From Nocardia wallacei (GTDB taxonomy: Bacteria; Actinomycetota; Actinomycetes; Mycobacteriales; Mycobacteriaceae), in assembly GCF_029869545.1 (NCBI RefSeq), contig NZ_JARWQD010000136.1, positions 1-64,000 of the forward strand: 64,000 nucleotides of DNA. The letters run 5' to 3'. This document shows positions 34,656 to 45,500 of the stretch, piece by piece. Within the stretch, counting starts at the first letter, position 1. Each line of letters opens with the position of its first letter. The notes below the pieces were generated by a model. The model was not told where the DNA came from. It worked only from the letters and a program-made list of their open reading frames with translations, and did no database searches. The position numbers were made by a program, and so were the translations under genes.

Positions 34656-37324
34656 GCGCCCGGACGCTGCCGATCCGGGTGGAGCCGCTGCCCGGCGAAG
34701 CGATCGACTCCTGGCTCGAAGCCCTCGCCGCCCGCCACCGCGCCAGCTGGCAAGACATGCTCGACGCTGTCGGGCTCACCCAGCCCAGATCTACGGTGAC
34801 CGCCTGGATCGCCCGGCCAACGCCGCACGAGATGACCACGCTGACCACCGCGACCACCTGCGACCCTGCCGACATCGCGGCGGCCACGCTGGACCGCTAC
34901 CACGGCACCGCGTTGCGGATCGACCCCGTCACCCGCAAACTGAGTGCCTTCCCCTGGAGCCCGGTCAGCTCGTCGCGGTTCTGCCCGCAATGTCTTGCCG
35001 AGACCGGTGGCCGCTGGCAGCTGCGCTGGCGCCTGGCCTGGTCGTTCGCCTGCCTGCGCCACCACCGGCTGCTCGCCGACACCTGCCCGGTCTGCCGGCA
35101 TCGTCAACGCCGCCTTCCCCTGCCCGGCCTCGCGGTCCCCGCGCCCGGCCGTTGCGCCAGCCCACTGCCCGGCGCGGTCGGCATCGCCCCCGCCCGCTGC
35201 GGCGCCGACCTGACCGGAGCCGACACGGGTCACCTCGACACCGATCACCCAGCCCTGCACGCCCAGCGCCGGATCGACAACATCATCGACACCGGCACCG
35301 CTGCGTTCGGCGTCTACGCCACCGCACCCATGCCGGGCGAAACGGCACTGACCGACCTCAGAATTGTCGCTGACCGCGTCCTCACCTACGCCAGCCCGGA
35401 ATCGCTGGCCGAGGTGATCCCACCCGACCTGCTCGACGCGCACTCCCAGGCCACCCATCGAGCCGACACCCACAGGCCCGGCCGCGCCTTACCGGCCGCG
35501 CCCACGGCAGCCGTTGCCGTCACCGCAGCCCTCGCCGCCCTGGGCGCGCCCGACGCCCACCGAGGCGGTGACGCCCTGCGCTGGCTGATCACCGAGACAC
35601 GCGACTACCGAGGAAAAACCCACTCCGCCACCAAGACCAACGCCTCCACCCTGCGGCGAACCGGCGCCAGCCCCGTGCTGGACGCGGTCCAGCTGTCCGC
35701 CCTCGCCCCGTCGATGAACCCCGGCGACCAGCTGCGCTACCGCATCGCCGATGTCTTTCCCCAGCGCCCGGACAGCCGACCGGCCAGAATCACCGCGCTC
35801 GCTCGCAACCTCCCGACGCTGCTCTGGCCGGTCTGGTCACTGCGGCTGGCGATGCCACGCCCTCAGCAACGACAACTCCGGCCCGGACTCTCGGTCGCGC
35901 TGCTGATCGTCGGGACGATGCTGCCGATCGCCGACGCGGCCCAGATGCTCGGCGGTGTCACCGACAACGGCCGCACCATCCGGGCGTTGAAACTGCTCGC
36001 CGACTGCGGCCACTGGGACGACGTCCGGCGGTCGCTCACTCTGATGAGCGACTACCTCGCCGACGTCGGCGCACCTATCGACTACCAGCGCCGCCGCAGC
36101 CTCGACTACACCGGCCTGCTACCCGAGCACACCTGGCAGCGGATCTGCCGCGACATCGGCGCGGTCGCCCTCAACAGCGCCACCGCCAAACGCGCCCGCT
36201 GCTACCTGTTCGAACGCCTGAGCGGCCTGCCCAACGATGCCAGCCCCACCGCCGTCAACAACAAGCACTTCCATACCCGCACAGCCGATTTCGTCCGCCG
36301 GCTCACACCGCAACTGGCCCGCGCCCTCGACGACCACGCCCTCGAATTCCTCACCACCCACGGCATCGATGACGAACCACCCAGCTGGCAGCCGCCCACC
36401 CACCTGCTGCACGGACTGTCACTGCCCGGCGCCGACCCCGCCGACATCGATATCACCCACCTGCACCGCCTGATCCGCCACGAAGAACACACCCCGGGTC
36501 GAGCAGCAGAAATACTCGGCACCACCCTCGACACAGTCCGGCACCTCCTGGAGATCCACCCCGCCCCGCTCTCCGCCGACACCGCAGCGAACCGATCCGC
36601 CTACCTCACCGCGAAAGCGGCCCTGCCCCCAGGCAAACTCGGCGACCTCTACCTGCACCAGCGCCTCAGCACCGCCGAGATCGGCACACGAATCGGCGTC
36701 GACGCCACCGTCATCGCGCTGCTCGCCCGCGACTACCACATACCGCTGCGCACCCCCGGACGACAACGCATCACCCACGTCGACCGAGATTGGCTCCACG
36801 AGCAATACATCACCCTGGGCCGCCCCATGGAACACCTCGCCCACGAAACCGGCATGACCTCGGGCACCCTGGCTAAATGGGCTGAGCGCTACAACATTCC
36901 CCTCCGACGCCAACCCCGCCGACCCCCCTTCCACGACCGCCCGAACCACCCCACCGCGGCCGACCTCGCAGCATCACCGATCCTATTGCGGCAGGCCCTC
37001 ATCAAGACCGACAGCGGTCGCCTCAACGACTTCGTCATCGCCTGCAGATACGACAGCCTCCTGTCAGCCGCCAGAACCATCGGCCGCCACCCCGTCACGA
37101 TCAGAAGAAGAATTTACAAACTCGAACGAGACCTCGGCGGCGCACTCCTGGACCGCGCCCGCGCGAACCGGGCCATGACACTCACACCACTCGGCCAAGC
37201 CGTCCTGAACGCGATCAATGAGATCGGGGCCACCAACGACGAAGATGACACAATCACCCGTCCCACCACCACCGAAACGATTCACACCAACAGCAGACCG
37301 AGGAAATTGTCCTCTGCCAGCTGA
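34652..37324 (+). CDS. tniQ: TniQ-family target selector with a C-terminal HTH
   Basis: The start is TTG 34652 in a TTGA overlap with tnsC, giving 890 aa. The first 150 residues are typical TniQ (LPIRVEPLPGEAIDSWLEALAARH), followed by zinc-finger cysteines (FCPQCLAETGGRW ... FACLRHHRLLADTCPVC). The long C-terminal part holds several helix-turn-helix-like segments. The last one (LLSAARTIGRHPVTIRRRIYKLERDLGGALLDR) reads like the DNA-binding helix pair of LysR regulators. TniQ/TnsD proteins choose the insertion site; the tail length points to sequence-specific targeting. Confidence 0.85.
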   Translation: MSARTLPIRVEPLPGEAIDSWLEALAARHRASWQDMLDAVGLTQPRSTVTAWIARPTPHEMTTLTTATTCDPADIAAATLDRYHGTALRIDPVTRKLSAFPWSPVSSSRFCPQCLAETGGRWQLRWRLAWSFACLRHHRLLADTCPVCRHRQRRLPLPGLAVPAPGRCASPLPGAVGIAPARCGADLTGADTGHLDTDHPALHAQRRIDNIIDTGTAAFGVYATAPMPGETALTDLRIVADRVLTYASPESLAEVIPPDLLDAHSQATHRADTHRPGRALPAAPTAAVAVTAALAALGAPDAHRGGDALRWLITETRDYRGKTHSATKTNASTLRRTGASPVLDAVQLSALAPSMNPGDQLRYRIADVFPQRPDSRPARITALARNLPTLLWPVWSLRLAMPRPQQRQLRPGLSVALLIVGTMLPIADAAQMLGGVTDNGRTIRALKLLADCGHWDDVRRSLTLMSDYLADVGAPIDYQRRRSLDYTGLLPEHTWQRICRDIGAVALNSATAKRARCYLFERLSGLPNDASPTAVNNKHFHTRTADFVRRLTPQLARALDDHALEFLTTHGIDDEPPSWQPPTHLLHGLSLPGADPADIDITHLHRLIRHEEHTPGRAAEILGTTLDTVRHLLEIHPAPLSADTAANRSAYLTAKAALPPGKLGDLYLHQRLSTAEIGTRIGVDATVIALLARDYHIPLRTPGRQRITHVDRDWLHEQYITLGRPMEHLAHETGMTSGTLAKWAERYNIPLRRQPRRPPFHDRPNHPTAADLAASPILLRQALIKTDSGRLNDFVIACRYDSLLSAARTIGRHPVTIRRRIYKLERDLGGALLDRARANRAMTLTPLGQAVLNAINEIGATNDEDDTITRPTTTETIHTNSRPRKLSSAS

Positions 37325-37364
37325 TCTGACGCGCTGCCACCATTCTGGCGCGACTGTGAGGTTC

Positions 37365-38390
37365 CTACCCGGCCAACTCGGCGACTGCTTGTTCAGCGGG
37401 AATCACACCGTCGATCCGCAGCACGGACTCACCGGCATACAGTGCGGCCCGATCGACCCACTGCGCGGGCATCCCTTCCAGCTGCGCTGCCGGACTGAAC
37501 AATGGAATCGCGGGGCGCTGCATCCGCAGCACCGATCCTTCGCTGTTCTCGGGCGCCCAACGGGCCAGCGGGCCACTGAGTGCATTGATCAGCGCCGGAA
37601 GCCGACGCGCCGCCCCGTCTGGGCGGCACCAGCGATCGGTGACCGAGTTGGGCACCACCCGGTGCCGGGCAGGCCAACCCAACCCGAACACGGTTGTCTC
37701 CAGCGTCGTGCGGGCGGCGAGGATTCGCTCCTGGTATTCGCGGTGAGCACTGGACTCTTCGGTGAGGACGAAGCGAGTCCCGGCCACCACCCCGGCCGCA
37801 CCGGCAGCCAGCGCGGCGGCGGTGTCAGCACCCGTCGCCACACCTCCGGCCAGAAACACCGGCCGCTCCTGCGCAATAGCTAGCGCTCGCGGCAGAAACT
37901 CCAGGGCCGCAACAGTTCCCACCAAATGCCCGCCCGCTTCGCGGCCCTGAGCGATCAGACCGTCCGCACCCCATCCCATTGCCTGACGAGCTTGGTTCTC
38001 GGTTCCGACCATCACCAGCACGAACACGCCAGCCTCGCGAAGCTCACGCACCAGCGCGGCGTCTCCGCCGAATGCAACCACCACGACATCGACACCGACT
38101 TCGACACAGGCTGCGACATGGTGACGACGCGCAAACTGCATCAACAGATTGACCGCCACACACCGACCGGGAGCCTCGTCCCGCACCCGGCCGATCGCGG
38201 CCCGCAACGGGGTCGGTGGCATCAAACCGATCGTCCCGAGCCCACCCGCGCCCGCAACAGCAGCGGCCAACCGACCGCCCGCGATGCCAGGCATGCCCGC
38301 CTGCGCAACCGGAACATCCAACCGAAACCTGTCCAGAACATCCACAAGCCCGACCCTAATCGCTTGGGCCGCAACCCGACCGGACAACAT
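37365..38390 (-). CDS. Nitronate monooxygenase-type flavoprotein (cargo of element 1)
   Basis: About 341 aa from ATG 38390; the start is uncertain because no good ribosome-binding site is visible. The family pattern is clear: DVPVAQAGMPGIAGGRLAAAVAGAGGLGTIG, GVDVVVVAFGG, VGTENQARQAMGWGADGLIAQGREAGGH and the FMN-binding PVFLAGGVATGADTAAALAAGAAGVVAGTRFV. Such enzymes use FMN to oxidise alkyl nitronates or, in related clades, act as enoyl reductases. It is convergent with the tniQ gene and lies inside the transposon ends, so it is cargo, perhaps for detoxification. Confidence 0.75.
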   Translation of the reverse strand: MLSGRVAAQAIRVGLVDVLDRFRLDVPVAQAGMPGIAGGRLAAAVAGAGGLGTIGLMPPTPLRAAIGRVRDEAPGRCVAVNLLMQFARRHHVAACVEVGVDVVVVAFGGDAALVRELREAGVFVLVMVGTENQARQAMGWGADGLIAQGREAGGHLVGTVAALEFLPRALAIAQERPVFLAGGVATGADTAAALAAGAAGVVAGTRFVLTEESSAHREYQERILAARTTLETTVFGLGWPARHRVVPNSVTDRWCRPDGAARRLPALINALSGPLARWAPENSEGSVLRMQRPAIPLFSPAAQLEGMPAQWVDRAALYAGESVLRIDGVIPAEQAVAELAG

Positions 38391-38593
38391 TTCGCGTTTG
38401 CCATCCGGCGACGATCCGAACCAAGACCTGTCCAATACATGACACGGCAAGAGCGTCAACCGACGCCAGGCCGACCGGCACCAGGACAGAAATGCCACCG
38501 AAACGAGACAACCACCTCTGGCCACCACCTGAGACAAGCCAGAAATCACCAGGTCAGGAGGATCGCATCCGCCACGAATTTTGGGACCCTACA

Positions 38594-38598
38594 TGACT
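38594..38598. repeat. 5-bp spacer (TGACT) between the two elements
   Basis: TGACT separates the inverted repeat ending at 38593 from the direct repeat starting at 38599. It has the length of one target duplication, and no second copy flanks either element now. This implies that the two-element unit formed elsewhere and then moved as a whole. Confidence 0.7.
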
Positions 38599-38913
38599 TG
38601 TAGGGTCTCAAAACTCGTGGCGGAATCTCAGAAAGTTTGGCGGTGACGTGGCGGACCTGCCACAGTTCTGAGATTGCGAACTCCCGCTGGCAGATGGCTC
38701 GGCCACCGCGCGGGTGACCGAAGGAACCCCGCCGACTGCCCTGTAAGTAGCCGATGAGCGAGTGGTGTTACGGACAGCGAGTTGCCGGAAGTGTCGTTTC
38801 AGACCGGTTGTTATGGTTCGGTCGAATCTCTTGCGCCGGGTGGTTCCTGCTTGGTTGAGTGATACGGATCCCCTATCGCGCCGGGGTGGCTTCGAGTGCG
38901 GGAGGTCGGTGGG

Positions 38914-39378
38914 GTGGAGCCGGTGACGATGGTGGTGGCCGCGGTGGCTGCCGGTGCGGCGGCGGGATTGACGGGCACGGCCGAGCGGGCGGTCACTGAT
39001 GCGTATCAGGCATTGAAGAGGCTGATCACCGGCCGGTATCGGTCGGTGGATGTGGAGGTCGTGGAACGGCAGCCGCAGTCGACTGCACGTCGGGCGGTGC
39101 TGGTCGAGGAACTCGCACAGGCCGGCGCCGGAGACGACGAGGAACTGCTGACCGCGGCAGGGCAGGTGCTGGTGGCAGTGCAGCACCACGCGCCGCAGGT
39201 CGCCGAGACGGTCGGTGTGCGGTTGCGGGAGATCCGCGCCGGTCAGCTGGAGATCACCGATGTCACCGCTGCCACGGGTGCCGGAGTGATCGCCGAGAAC
39301 ATTTCCGTGGAAGGTTCGTTCAGGATCAGCGGGATACGGGCGGACGGGCGATCGCCGCACCCTCCAGCGGCGCAGTAG
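38914..39378 (+). CDS. Small helical signalling protein upstream of an NB-ARC-TPR gene
   Basis: The 154-aa protein starts at GTG 38914 behind GGGAGG; this start aligns the protein with its relatives (MEPVTMVVAAVAAGAAAG versus MDPLTIIATALVAGAAAG and MDPFSLIVTALASGAAAG). The N-terminal 95 residues form the shared Ala/Gly-rich helical domain. The C-terminal 45 residues switch to a beta-type sequence (LEITDVTAATGAGVIAENISVEGSFRISG) that could be a self-assembly motif. I infer an effector or adaptor of the NB-ARC protein encoded next. The pore-forming or cell-death role known for Bell/HeLo-like domains is a hypothesis. Confidence 0.6.
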   Translation: MEPVTMVVAAVAAGAAAGLTGTAERAVTDAYQALKRLITGRYRSVDVEVVERQPQSTARRAVLVEELAQAGAGDDEELLTAAGQVLVAVQHHAPQVAETVGVRLREIRAGQLEITDVTAATGAGVIAENISVEGSFRISGIRADGRSPHPPAAQ

Positions 39379-39431
39379 GGGTAGACCGGGGTACTGCTGC
39401 GCCACCAGAACCCGCGATCGTCATCACTGGT

Positions 39432-41867
39432 GTGAAGGTCGGTCGGGATCTCACTGTCCACTACTCGGTCGTCCAGCCGTCGCCGCGTCCTGTGGTGACC
39501 AGCACGCTGCGCCGGGACGTGGCGTCCTTCGTCGGACGCGACACCGAGCTGCAGCGAATCGTGGACGCGGCCGGGCCGGGGCAGGTGGTGTCGATCCATA
39601 CCATCGACGGCATGCCCGGAGTCGGCAAGACCGCCCTGGTCACCCGCGCCGCCCACGAGTTGGCGACCGAATTCCCCGACGGACGGTATTTCGTCGAGCT
39701 GCACGCCCATACGCCGGGACAGACTGCCGCGGATCCCGCCGACGTGCTCGCCAGGCTGCTCACCGGTCTCGGTGTCGATCCCCGGTCCCTGCCCGCCACC
39801 CTGGAGGGGCGCCGGGATTTGTGGCTGGACCGCGTGAATGGCAAACGGATACTGCTGGTCCTCGACGACGCGCGTGACCACGCGCAGGTCGAACCATTGC
39901 TGCCTGCGGGCGGCGGCTGTCTGACGCTGGTCACCAGCCGGCGTCGCCTGGTCGCACTCGATGGCGCCGTTGCGGTGCCGCTGGACGTGCTGGCCCCCGA
40001 TGCCGCCGTCGAATTGTTCCTCGCCCTCGCTCACCGCACCCCCACAGAGACAGACTCGATTGCGGTCGCCGAGGTCGTCCGGCGCTGCGGGTTCCTGCCG
40101 TTGGCGATCGTGCTGCTGGCCGGCCGGTGGGCGCAGCGCCCGGCCTGGACCATCGCCATGCTGGCGGGCGAGTTCGCCGCCACCGCGGACCGGCTCGGTG
40201 AACTCGAGGCCGGACCACGGGCGGTGCGAGTCGCGTTCACCATGTCCTACCAAGACCTACCCCCTCAACGGCAACGCCTGTTCCGGTGTCTGGGCCTGCA
40301 TCCGGGGTCCGATACCGACATGCACACGGCCGCTGCGCTGGCCGGTGTCCCCGTCGCGGCGGCGCAGACCGAGTTGGAGGCGCTCTACACCGACCATCTC
40401 GTCGAGGAAACCCAGCCCGGCCGCTACCGACAACACGACCTACTCCGCACCTACGCCCGCACCCTGGCCGACACCGACCTGACCGACACCAACCGTCGAG
40501 CGGTGGATCGGCTGTTGGACTACTACCAGGCCACGGCCGCCGCGGCCGACCGACACCTGGCCCGCCGCACACGACCCACTGCCCGCCCCAGCACCCACAC
40601 CGTCACCTCACTGCCGGACGCTGCGGTGCCGGAATTCCGCGACGAGATGCAGGCGCTGGCGTGGATGCGCACCGAACGCGCCAACCTGCTCGCCTGCCTC
40701 AAACACACCACCACCTCCCAGCCTTCACGATCGATCGGCCTGGCCGACATCCTCGCCGGCCTGCTCGAACGCGACGGACCATGGCCACAGGCATCCGATC
40801 TCCACCAGCGCGCCCTGGACACTGCCCACCACCTCGGCGCCGATCACCTCAGCGAAGCCAACACCCTCACCAACCTCGGCATCATGCGCCAGTTGACCGG
40901 GAACTTTGCCGACGCTGCCGACCTCCACCGGCAGGCGCTGGCCCTCTACCGCGAACTCGGCAACCGACTGGGCCAGGCCAACGCGCTCGGCAACCTCGGC
41001 ATCGTGCACCAGCGCACCGGAGACCACACCGACGCCGCCGACCTGCAACAACAAGCACTGGGCCTCTACCGCGAACTCGGCGACCGACTGGGGCAAGCCG
41101 GCGCCCTCGACCATCTCGGCCTTGTCCGCAGACTAACCGGGGACTACGCCGACGCCGCCGACCTCCATCAACAAGCACTGGCCCTCTACCGCGAACTCGG
41201 CAACCGCCGCGGCCAAGCCGACACCCTCACCAACCTCGGCCTCGTGCACATGTGGACCGGGAACCACGCCGAGGCCGCCAGCCTCCACCGACAAGCGGTG
41301 GCCCTCTTCCGTGAACTCGGAAACCGGCTCGGCCAAGCCAACACTCTCGGCAACCTCGGTGTCGTGCACCAACTGACCGGAGATTACGCCGAGGCCGCCG
41401 ACCTCCAGCAGCAGGCGCTGACCCTCTTCCGCGAACTCGGCAACCGACTGGGCCAGGCCAACACCCTCGGCAACCTCGCCGTCGTGCGCCGATCGGCTGG
41501 AGCCTATGCCGACGCTACGGACCTGCTCGGGCAGGCACTGCCCCTCTTCCGTGAGCTCGGCGACCGCCGCGGCGAAGCCGAGACGCTCAACGAAGTCGGA
41601 CAACTGCTGCTCGAGACCGGTGAGCGACGCGACGCACTCCTACAGTTCACCGACGCGCTCGCGTTGGCACGCACGATCCGCAACCAACTCGAACAGGCTC
41701 GTGCACTGGAAGGAGCAGCCCGGTGCCGAGTCGGGCTCGACGACACGGCCACCGCCATCACCGAACTACGAGAGGCGGTCGAGATCTACCAGCGCATCGA
41801 TGCACCCCAGACCGGCCCCGCCGCCGAATACCTCGCCACACTGACACCTGACCCCCCGCCACACTGA
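39432..41867 (+). CDS. NB-ARC ATPase with TPR repeats (NLR-like)
   Basis: The 811-aa protein begins at GTG 39432 (MKVGRDLTVHYSVVQ). The frame is open further upstream without a start codon, so part of the N-terminus may have been lost. It has VGRDTEL at 34-40, Walker A GMPGVGKTAL at 60-69, Walker B ILLVLDDA at 140-147, then the GLPL-like FLPLAIVLLAGR and a winged helix. From about 460 at least seven nearly identical 40-residue TPR units (ADLHRQALALYRELGNRLGQA) follow. This is the classic layout of bacterial NLRs and SARP-less AfsR relatives. With no DNA-binding domain and a small partner upstream, an immune-type function is more likely than transcription control. Confidence 0.8.
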   Translation: MKVGRDLTVHYSVVQPSPRPVVTSTLRRDVASFVGRDTELQRIVDAAGPGQVVSIHTIDGMPGVGKTALVTRAAHELATEFPDGRYFVELHAHTPGQTAADPADVLARLLTGLGVDPRSLPATLEGRRDLWLDRVNGKRILLVLDDARDHAQVEPLLPAGGGCLTLVTSRRRLVALDGAVAVPLDVLAPDAAVELFLALAHRTPTETDSIAVAEVVRRCGFLPLAIVLLAGRWAQRPAWTIAMLAGEFAATADRLGELEAGPRAVRVAFTMSYQDLPPQRQRLFRCLGLHPGSDTDMHTAAALAGVPVAAAQTELEALYTDHLVEETQPGRYRQHDLLRTYARTLADTDLTDTNRRAVDRLLDYYQATAAAADRHLARRTRPTARPSTHTVTSLPDAAVPEFRDEMQALAWMRTERANLLACLKHTTTSQPSRSIGLADILAGLLERDGPWPQASDLHQRALDTAHHLGADHLSEANTLTNLGIMRQLTGNFADAADLHRQALALYRELGNRLGQANALGNLGIVHQRTGDHTDAADLQQQALGLYRELGDRLGQAGALDHLGLVRRLTGDYADAADLHQQALALYRELGNRRGQADTLTNLGLVHMWTGNHAEAASLHRQAVALFRELGNRLGQANTLGNLGVVHQLTGDYAEAADLQQQALTLFRELGNRLGQANTLGNLAVVRRSAGAYADATDLLGQALPLFRELGDRRGEAETLNEVGQLLLETGERRDALLQFTDALALARTIRNQLEQARALEGAARCRVGLDDTATAITELREAVEIYQRIDAPQTGPAAEYLATLTPDPPPH

Positions 41868-42500
41868 CAACCAAAGCCGGCTGGCCGAGGTCCATACCTT
41901 GTACCCAAGATACGTGTGCTCACACTCAGCCCGATCCGAAGAGTGAAACACCCTGTCCGCCAAGAATTTTGGGCCAGAGGCCGACAGCATCTCCGGCCGG
42001 TCGCCACCGCCGAAGGCGGCGATACCGGGCCTGTACCCGCCAGTCACACAGCTCGACGACTCCGCGGTCTCGAAACCGGAAGACCACCGCCGCGCCACCG
42101 GATACGCCAGCGAGATCGATCGACCGCGACGCATAGCATCCGGAAATGCCGATGATCGGGTGGTTGGATTGGCAGGCAGACGATGCAAAGAAGGGGCATT
42201 GGACGGCGAGTCCACGAAAGCCTGCAGGTTCAGCCGGTCATCACACGACAAGCTGACTCCTGTCCACCTATGACATTTGCCGGGCGAAGCGGTCACGATT
42301 CGGCGCAGACGAAGAGGACAACGCCTCCGTGGAACGGATCGCTCACCAAGGACTGCCTGCGAGTTCGGTCGCCGATCTCCCGCACGATCCGCACCGTACT
42401 TTCGCGGAACTCCGAATTGAACTTGCGTCTGTTCTCCGCCACCTGCCTATGCTCTTCGGTCCGGCCTCCACGATATGAGGGGAATCGCATCCGAGGTTGC
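41868..42500. other. Intergenic between convergent NLR modules
   Basis: About 630 bases between two converging genes. A short hairpin CCGCC-GAA-GGCGG at 42007-42019 could act as a terminator, but no T-run follows. No frame has convincing coding character. Confidence 0.35.
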
Positions 42501-45500
42501 TCAGCGACTTGGTGAGGTCGGGTTCGAACGCGGCCGGGTTCGCCGCGGCCAGCGGCCGACAGATCGTGATGGCGTCCTTGGTGGAAGCCAACGCCTTCTC
42601 CTGCGGATCCAGGTTCGCGCTATAGCGATCAGCAACGCGACGAGACAGGTGAGCGCGCCGATGATCGCGACCCGCCGGGTCAGCGGGTTCTGCGAACCGA
42701 CGGATGGCGCTGGCGTCTGGACCGCATTCACCCCTGGGTCGTCCGGCCGATTCGGTAGCTGGGCGGTGAGCGCGGCGAGCGGATCGATTAGCCCGAAGCC
42801 GACCCGCTCGTCGCGCCCGGAACCCGGCGCGTGTGCCGTGCGAGTGATCCGGTCGATCACCTCGCGCGCGGTGAGCGACGGGAAGCGGGACCGGACGAGC
42901 GCCGCGAGCCCCGCTACGTACGCGCTGGCGAAACTTGTGCTTTGGATCGAGCCGACCCCGGCCGCTGTCTGCACCCCGTTGACCAGTCCTGTGCTGCCCG
43001 GTGCACTGTCCAGTGAGACGATTCCCTCACCCGGCGCCGCGACACCGACCCACGGGCCGCTCAGTGAGAAGTGTGACGGGCTCCCGTCCGGGTCGACCGA
43101 CGCAACCGACAGCACGTACGGCACGAACCAGGCCGGGCTCGCGACGGTCTGTACCGTCGACCATCCCGGCACGGAGACGTCGGGATTGTGGTTCTGTATC
43201 CTGCAGCTCGAGCGGGACTCCGCGTTGCTGGCCGACGAGCTAAAGCGGGACTCCACGTTGCTGGCCGCCGCGACGACCACCACGTTGTGGTCGTAGGCGT
43301 ATTTCACCGACGCCCCGAGGGCGGCGTCTCCGATGTCGGTTCCGCCTGCGGCGCAGGCGTTTACGGCAATGTTGATGACGGTCGCACCCAGGTCAACTGC
43401 ATGCACAACGGCCGACGCCAGCGTCCGCACGCTGCCGTAGCCTGAGCCTGCGATCGAGCCCGGCTCCGGCTCATCACTGCTGTCCTTGCGCTCGTAGGCG
43501 AGGCTGAGCTGGCGAATGCTCAATACCGTGGCGTCGGGAGCGACACCGGAGAACGCATCGTCCGCACTCGGCTGGGCCGCGACGATTCCCGCGACGAGAG
43601 TGCCGTGGCCGTCGCAGTCCTCGGTGCCATCGGAGTTCGAGACATAATCGCCACCGGGTTGTAAGCCCGGCAGCCGCGGATGCCGGTTCACCCCAGTGTC
43701 GATGATCGCCACTTTCTGGCCGGCGCCGCGGCTGAACTGCCAGGCGGCGGGCAGGTTGAGCATTCGTTGCGCGGGCGGCGGCTCGCGCAGGTTGGCACCA
43801 TCGAACACCGGCTGCGCGCATAACGTCCGCTGCTCGGTGGCCTCTGGCGGAGCCGCCTGCGCGTCCTTGACCAACGCAGCGTCGTCTACGACCGGCGGGA
43901 CTGTCCTCCCGAACGTGATGAAGGTGATGAGCGCGCGTCCGCCGCGGACCGTTGTGGTCGCAGTCTGCCGGAACACCTTGGTCCGACCGCCGCGTTCGCG
44001 CTCGGTGATCTCCACCGCGTAGTGGTCTTCGCCGAGCATGCTGATAGCTATGACGTGAGTGGCCCCGTCCGGAATCGCATCGATGCCGGCCTGAATCTCC
44101 GACGCCGACCCGATGTTCGCTTCGGGTGCCACCAGAGAGTGCGCCTTCTCCCCGCTGCGTTCGCCATAAATGGCGGACTCGAACTGCATGATCACTTCGC
44201 GGGATAGTGCAGCGTTGCGTTCGCGGGTCGTATTCTGGTTCGCCCGGTACACGATGACAGTGGCCGTGCTCAACACCACGACAAGCACCAAGAACGCGAC
44301 AAAGGCCCGCCCGCGGCGCACGCGACGACGTTGCGCTCGGGTGCTGGCCCGAAGGAATTCGCGTTCTCGTCCGCTCAATGGCGGGTGGCGGGTCGTGTTG
44401 TCGGCGATGCGGCGGGATGTCTTGATGGCGGCGTCCAGCACGTTACCGGAATAGAGATACGCCTGGTCATGGGCGTGGCTGGCCCATTCGGCCGCCGTGA
44501 CGCGGAGTCGGGTCAGCACCGCACGGTCTTGATGTGTTTCAGCGAGCCAGGTGTCACGCAGCAGCGGCCAGGCGGTGAGCAGCACTTCGTGGCTGATCTC
44601 GACAGTTTCCGCGGCGATGGTGAGCAGACGCTCGGCTGCGAACGCTTCGAGGACGGCGTCGATATCGCGTGCGTCGGCTTCGGTTCTGTTGCGGGTCAGC
44701 TCGCTGCGCTCGGCTCGGTCGGCGGTGTCAGCGCCGTCGCTGGTGGTGGCGGTCAGGCGGGTAAAGATCTGGCGGGCAAGGTCTTGTTGCGAGGGCGTGA
44801 GTCGGTCGTAAGTGTGTTGCGCGCTGTCGGCGACGGCGCGTTCGATGCCCCCAGTGCGCTCGTAGTCGGCGAGAACGAGAACGTCGCCGGTGCGGTGGCG
44901 CCAGGCTTGGTCCAAGGCGTGCGACAGCAGCGGCAGTACTCCGGTGCCCGCGATCGGTCCGTCCGGATCCGATCTGCGGGTCCGTATCTCGCGCAGCAGC
45001 GTCTCGACGAGGTCTGCATCGACGCGTGAACCGCTCTTCCTGGGTGGCTCGGTGATCGCCAGCCGCAGCTGTTGTTCGGTCATGGCGGTCACCAGGTAGC
45101 GACTCTGCACCGCGTCGGTCAGCTCGGGATAGTCCGCGCAGCGAGCCTCGAAGTCGGCGCGTACCACAAGCACCACGAGCGCGGGTGCGGTGCCGTGCGA
45201 CCTAGGGTTGGTCGCGGCGGCATGCAGGGCCTCAACGAAACCGCGCCGCTGAGCCCCATCCGAACATTGGGTGAATGTCTGCTCGAACTGGTCGACGATC
45301 AGCAACAGCCGTCGAGGTCGGTCCTGGTCCTGTTCGGCGACGTCAACCGGCGACTCGCCCGGTAGGGCCAATGCGGCTTGAGCCGCAGTCAGCGCGAACC
45401 GCGTGGGGTCCTCATCCAGCATGTACCGAACGGAGCCGGCGTCGGCACCCGCCAACGACCCGACGCGCACGGCGAGTTCGTCGAGCGGCTCATGGCCCGG

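Larger units (their letters stand above)
30457..38593 (+). mobile_element. Tn7-like element 1 (autonomous)
   Basis: This 8.1-kb element is bounded by 25-bp inverted repeats. It carries tnsA-, tnsB-, tnsC- and tniQ-like genes in one overlapping operon, plus one cargo gene on the opposite strand. The left end (30457-30540) holds further repeats of the type AATCTCAGA/TTTTGAGATT, likely TnsB-binding sites. The right end (38530-38593) carries GAGACAAGCCAGAAAT and GGTCAGG words that recur in element 2. Confidence 0.8.

Noticed and set aside
35386-35592. Possible short gene inside tniQ
   Set aside because: It is a shadow frame in GC-rich DNA without a start signal.
39243-40253. 336-codon minus-strand frame over the NB-ARC gene
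   Set aside because: It is antisense to the Walker motifs and has no family similarity.
40900-41560. 120-bp tandem DNA repeats
   Set aside because: They are the in-frame coding units of the TPR domain.
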